Assembly (NCBI GenBank): GCA_005656395.1
Contig: SRSI01000048.1
Coordinates: forward strand, 2,294,001-2,358,000
Source: Strongyloides papillosus
Taxonomy: Eukaryota; Nematoda; Chromadorea; Rhabditida; Strongyloididae
DNA: 64,000 nucleotides
Direction of reading: 5' to 3'
Shown here: positions 59,356 through 64,000 of the stretch, in pieces
How the letters are laid out: every line of letters begins with the position of its first letter
Position numbering within the stretch: the stretch's first letter is position 1
Translations under genes and position numbers: made by a program
The notes under the pieces: model-generated
Told to the model about the DNA's origin: nothing
Database searches by the model: none
Seen by the model: only the letters and a program-made list of their open reading frames with translations

Positions 59356-60540
59356 GTAAAAAATATGAAAGATAATACTGGATGAATTTATTTATTTTAA
59401 CCGGTTGTTTCATTATTTAAAAAGTTTTTTACTGGTTGTTTATATTAATTTTTTATGTATTTTTATCTTGTAATAAATAAAAATTTTATTTATTATATTT
59501 TGTAGATGATTTTTATTATTAATTTTATTTATAAAGTTAAAATCTATAATTGATTAAAAAATAATACGTTTTTATATAAACCAACATCAAGCATTCTTTT
59601 ATAAAATTACATCAAAAAATTTTATATGAAACTGACACATGAATTTTATATAAAACCGACATTTTGAAAAAAGGTGTAAACTGCATATTATCAATCCATG
59701 CAAAAATGCTTATGTTAGTTTTATACATTTTTTTATATTAATTTGTTCTTTTGCATTTTTATTTATTTTGGAGGGTGGTCTAATAAACTGCTCGTGCAGT
59801 CTATATTGAATTGCATGGTGGTCGGTCAAAATGACTGTTTTAGATTTTGTGTGTAAGCTTCTAAAACTATCAAAAGTTACGAAAAAAATTATAGATACAG
59901 TAAAATTTAAAAGGTTTATCGGGCCTCCCTAGTCTGAAACAATTGGTAATAGAAGCAAACTGTACCAAATGTTTTTAAAGCTTATTTATTTCTAAAATTC
60001 AATGTCATTTATAGACAATAAATTATCATATAATAAATTATTTAATCAAATTTATAATCATAATATTCAATTTCTTATTCTATTTTTAAAATAACCAGTC
60101 TTAGACCCGCCTTCGGCAGGTCAGAGATGGTCCGCAGAGCATATTTTCTAATAGGGAATTTTAATGCTAAATTATTATTTAAGAATGTGTATAATAAATT
60201 TTTTCATTGAATTACATATCTATGTAGAAGCAGAATAACCGAAAAAGCATTGTTAGAATATGTAAATACTTTTAATTGTGAAAATCATTTTATATCGTCT
60301 ACTTTTATTGAAACTGTTTTGTTAAGTAAAACATTTACCCAACAAAAAGAATTTTATTTATATCCAAAGTTAATAAAATTGAATATTTGTAACAATCCAA
60401 ATAACTATTTAGGTGACTCTTCATCATATCTTTGAAATTTGTATAAACAATTTGATATCATTGCTCTACTAACTACATATTTTACTTAATTTTACAAATT
60501 TGTAAATGAGAAAAAACAAGAATTTAATACATAAAATAAC
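59356..60540. other. AT-rich interval with one stable hairpin
   Basis: No gene recognised. At 60104-60122 GACCcGCCttcGGCaGGTC forms a G+C-rich hairpin, unusual for this DNA. The frame at 60250-60435 is not supported as a gene. Confidence 0.35.
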
Positions 60541-62110
60541 TTCTTTCGTTTTTAAGCTACAAACTTCGTTATGATTTTATATTTTAAATCAGACTTTAAT
60601 CTATGTGCTACATTTAGTTTAATTTTCTTTAAACAACTTTGGATAAAATTTAAATATTATAAAATTTTAATTTTAACTAAAAAAATGGTCATCATCTTTT
60701 GATCCATTACTTGATTCATTTTTTACTAATCTTTTTTATATTAAGTTAACTTTTTATTTCTAAATTGTATTTTTCCAATGCGTCATAAACAAAAAAATTT
60801 CACCAACTTTGAAAAGAGTTATTTCTGATAAAAAACTATACAAAAATGTGTCGAAAAAGTGGTGTTTTTTAAACATAACTTAGTCAATTTTAAACTAAAA
60901 GTTTTAAGACACATTTTCCGCACTAAGTAAGAACAAAACACATGTATTTAATTTTTAACCATAAAATGTGATTACGTTTGAAAAGAGTTATGTCTGGAAC
61001 AAAATTGATTTTTACAATATAAATGGAAAAAAGCAAGAAAAATGACACTAAAATTTGCGTAAATCGTTTTCTAGATAAGCTATAAACTTCGCAATAGTTT
61101 CATTTTTTAAGTTCGACCTAGATCTATTAAAAAAATTACGTTTACTTTATTTGTTTAAGTCTCTATTATGTAATAACTATTTAAATTTTTATTATATATT
61201 GAAAAAATAGTCATCACTTATTGACCCGTAACTTAGCCGATTTTTTATCAATGTTAGTGCTGTTGTGTTTTTCCCTTATTCCTGACTTGTACCTTTCAAA
61301 TAAGTCATAAAATATAAAACTTTACTTACTTTTCTAAAAGTAATATGAAAGACAAAACTACACAAAACAGTGACTAAAAAAGTGTTGTTTTTTAAAAATA
61401 ACATAGCTTTTTATACACCAATATTTTAAAAGACCCTTTTTCCCAGTAAGTTAGAAAAAAATACATCTAATGACTATTTAATTATAAAAATTGATTAAGT
61501 TCGAGGAAAGTTATGCTGAAGACAAAATTGATTTTTGTGAAAAAAATTAAGTAAAAGCGAAAAAGTTGACATTCAAATTAATATAACTTCTCTTTTTGTT
61601 AAGCTATAAACTTCGTTAAATTCTTTTTTTTTAGTTAGACTTAGATCTAAAAAACAAATATTATTTTATTTGTTTTCATCAAGTTATGACTAAGTTATAG
61701 CTATTCAACTTTTAAATCTTTTTTTCAAAATAGTCACCATTCTTTTGATTATAACTCAGCCAATTATTAATCAATCTCAATATTTTTATGTTTTCGAACT
61801 ATTCTGGAATTGTACCTTTTAAATGACATATTAATCAAATTATTTGATTAACTTTGAAAAAAGTTATTCTCTGAACAAAATCATATTAAAAAAGGGGTCA
61901 AAAAAGTGTGTTTTTTAAGAATAACTTGGCAAAATTCTAGTCAAAAAGTTTTGAAACTAATCCAACCTCTCTAGTTAAAAAACACATCTTTTGACTATTT
62001 ACTCATAAAAATCGGTTGAATTTGAGAAGATTTATGAGAGATATAAATTTTTTTTTATTTCTTTTTATTATAGACGAGTAAATGTAAGAATTTTAGGCTA
62101 TATAATTTTT
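60540..62110. repeat. Three diverged tandem copies of a ~520 bp unit
   Basis: The string AAGCTA(C/T)AAACTTCG recurs at about 60556, 61076 and 61601, and a block starting GTCA(T/C)CA with TTGAT/TGACC and AACT(C/T)AGCC recurs at about 60688, 61211 and 61734, all in the same order. GTTAT(T/G)TCT... and GTGTTTTTTAA blocks follow in each. The spacing of about 520 bp is regular. Non-coding. Confidence 0.65.
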
Positions 62111-62336
62111 TAGTGTCAACTTCTTTTCATTTATTGACCATATTTTAACCTTTTATGCAAAATTTTGCAGAAAACGATAACTCATGATAATATTTGACAA
62201 ATGCGATGAGTGTCAAAAAAAGCATGAATAAAAAATAAATATTAAAAATTAACAGAACGGGAAATGAATCTTTTAAGACTATCAAAATTTCTAAGAGGAT
62301 GAAAAATGTGTGGTTTTTTGTTATGTTTAGTTAAAA

Positions 62337-62781
62337 ACCCAATGCATTGTAGACAGATTTTCTTGTGCAAATCTGCATAAGACGGCCATCTTGCGCATAT
62401 TTGCGTAAGAAAAGGCTATCTTCTGCAGATCTAGGTAAGATAATGTTGTCTTTTGTAGATCTCTACAGGACGTCTCTTTTTTGCAGATCTGCACAAGATG
62501 ACAGTCTTATGAGGATAGCAATTTTTTAATTTTTAAAGTAGAAAAAGCATAAAATTGAAAAAAATTTGTTTTTTTAAATTAACAAAGCGAAAAAAAAGTA
62601 TAATAGTATTTTAAGAGATTTATTTACCCAGCGCATAGTAGATAGATTATTTTGTGTAGATCTGCCTGAGTTAAAACTATCTTGTGCAGATTTGCGGTCA
62701 TCTTTTACATATCTTTATGTCTAGAACAGATACGGCTTGTGCAGATCTGCACAAGATGACCCTATCTACAATGCATTGGGT
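62337..62781. mobile_element. Palindrome-rich inverted-repeat element
   Basis: The ends are inverted copies, ACCCAATGCATTGTAGA(C/T)A at both termini read inward. Inside are repeated and palindromic copies of CTTGTGCAGATCTGCACAAG and variants. A terminus-like ACCCAGCGCATAGTAGATAG at about 62626 suggests one copy inserted next to or into another. No coding capacity; a MITE or foldback element. Confidence 0.6.
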
Positions 62782-63289
62782 AAAATTTGATATGTTGGTA
62801 TTTTTTTTAGTATTCACAAGATGTTCCTGAAGCGAATTCGCGTTTGATAAGAAACGTGTACTCATAAATTATTGTCTCTTTGAAAAAAGAGATACATGGA
62901 ATTTATCTGTTTATAAATTTACTTTAAACACTTAGATTGCTTGTAATGGAAGTTGATTGACATAAAAGGAAGAAACCAACAATATCAATAATCAAGACTA
63001 AAAACAAGAAACTATTTAAGTATTTATATATTTCTTATCTAAAATATGATTACTATAAAAGTAAACTAAAAGCATATGATAGCCGGGCATTTCTCGGTTG
63101 TTTATAAACGATTTACATACTTATTCGTATTTTATTTGTATTCCATAACATACTTATAGAAAGTAGTAAACAGATATTAAGAAAAAAACTTATATCCTAG
63201 AAAATGAAATCTACAAAAAAAACGTGCTTTAAAAAAACTTTAAAATCAATGAAGTAAGGCAAAGCCGTACTTCTGAAGAAAAGGTACGG
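62782..63289. other. AT-rich interval without recognised features
   Basis: No gene, repeat or RNA recognised here. Confidence 0.4.
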
Positions 63290-63870
63290 GCATATTTGAA
63301 CAGAGTGATATTACGGCATCTACTACAGATAGAGGAAATATTTTCTACATTGAAATATGTAAAGATTTCTCACCAGTGAAAATTTTTCACGATCATTATA
63401 TTGATGATATCTGTTATAAGTATCTACCTTTCCTATCCGAATATGGTCATTTATTATTTGTAGATAACAACAACTACGTCCATCATTATTCACCATCGAG
63501 AAAGTGTACGAATATTGTCACTAAAAAGAAATTAAAAAATTATACTTCTACAAGAAGGAAAATCATTATAAAAATTTAGTTGATAGACTACTAAATATTA
63601 TAAATTCTTTATCAAAAAAGATCAAGATAGGATGGTGGAGTTATAACATCTTACAAAGTGAGTTTACTATCAAAATAATAGGAAGCATAATTTTAATAGT
63701 TATACTATACTCAATAATACATAGAATATTCTTATGTAAATCTACTTATAAATGGTTATGGAACAAAACCAAATGGCTATTTGAGAAAATGTTTTCATCA
63801 TTTGAAACATTGTATGAAAAAATTAAAAATTTGAGAAGAAATAGGAAGATTATGAATGAAAATTAATCAA
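63290..63870 (+). pseudogene. Decayed membrane-protein C-terminal part
   Basis: Plus-strand coding-like sequence from about 63296 is open until a TAG at 63577, then a one-base shift continues it through a hydrophobic span (about 63684-63731) and a basic Trp/Lys-rich tail to TAA at about 63864; the same frame is again readable beyond that stop. Ectodomain, single span and short basic tail would suit a surface or envelope-type glycoprotein of a retroelement, or a receptor, but no motif decides. No start codon found. Confidence 0.4.
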
Positions 63871-64000
63871 TAGAACTTGATGAAATTATCCGACAGTTAA
63901 AATTTTCGAATCAAAATAATATATTTTTGGTAATATTGTAATTGTCATAGATTAATAATATAATTATTAGTTTATAATAAAAATGATTATTAAATAAATT

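Noticed and set aside
1..64000. tRNA, spliced-leader RNA, snRNA or CRISPR loci
   Set aside because: No cloverleaf with GGTTCGA-type arm, no SL1-like leader with Sm site, and no regular spacer-repeat array was found by eye; the tandem repeats present have no unique spacers.

Overview
The window is from an extremely AT-rich nematode genome. Single-exon or few-exon genes, short introns ending in TTTTAG or TTTTTAG, and the gene families present (slicer-dead worm Argonaute, TTBK-like kinase, PTP-like pseudophosphatase, glycine/tyrosine-rich secreted peptides, TMEM131) fit a Strongyloides-type (Strongyloididae) roundworm. The genus is an inference from base composition and gene style; no species-diagnostic gene was found. 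No tRNA, rRNA, spliced-leader RNA or CRISPR array was seen.

Left part (1-24660) holds conserved housekeeping and signalling genes. In order these are a WW-PH-RhoGAP protein cut by the window edge (minus), a 6.6 kb gene-poor stretch, a DBF4-like Cdc7 activator (plus), a DDX51/Dbp6-type DEAD-box helicase (minus), an inactive tyrosine-phosphatase-like protein head-to-head with a TTBK/CK1-type kinase, a coiled-coil protein of unknown function (plus), and a MATH-BTB (SPOP/MEL-26-like) CUL3 adaptor (minus).

Middle part (24661-42923) is one large plus-strand gene, the collagen-secretion factor TMEM131, in four exons. Its second intron is 12.8 kb and carries at least 13 small intronless genes, all on the opposite strand. 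Nearly all encode signal peptide plus Gly/Tyr/Arg-rich secreted products resembling nematode NLP/GRSP-type antimicrobial or cuticle peptides. Three share a C-terminal cationic 13-mer bracketed by cysteines (C-x11-C). Two neighbours share a prepro layout with a KRR cleavage site and a cationic amphipathic stretch. A 1.7-1.9 kb tandem duplication and several TATA boxes about 50-65 bp from the start codons show how the cluster grew.

Right part (43000-64000) is a degenerating, repeat-rich region. It holds an Argonaute that has lost the PIWI catalytic residues and ends early, a membrane-protein gene broken by five in-frame stops and one shift, an NPL4 pseudogene, several decayed coding fragments, a 1.44 kb TA-flanked inverted-repeat element, minisatellites, a tandem array of exon-like units with intact splice signals, a diverged ~520 bp tandem repeat and a palindromic element. 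The contrast with the orderly left part suggests heterochromatin, low recombination or relaxed selection.
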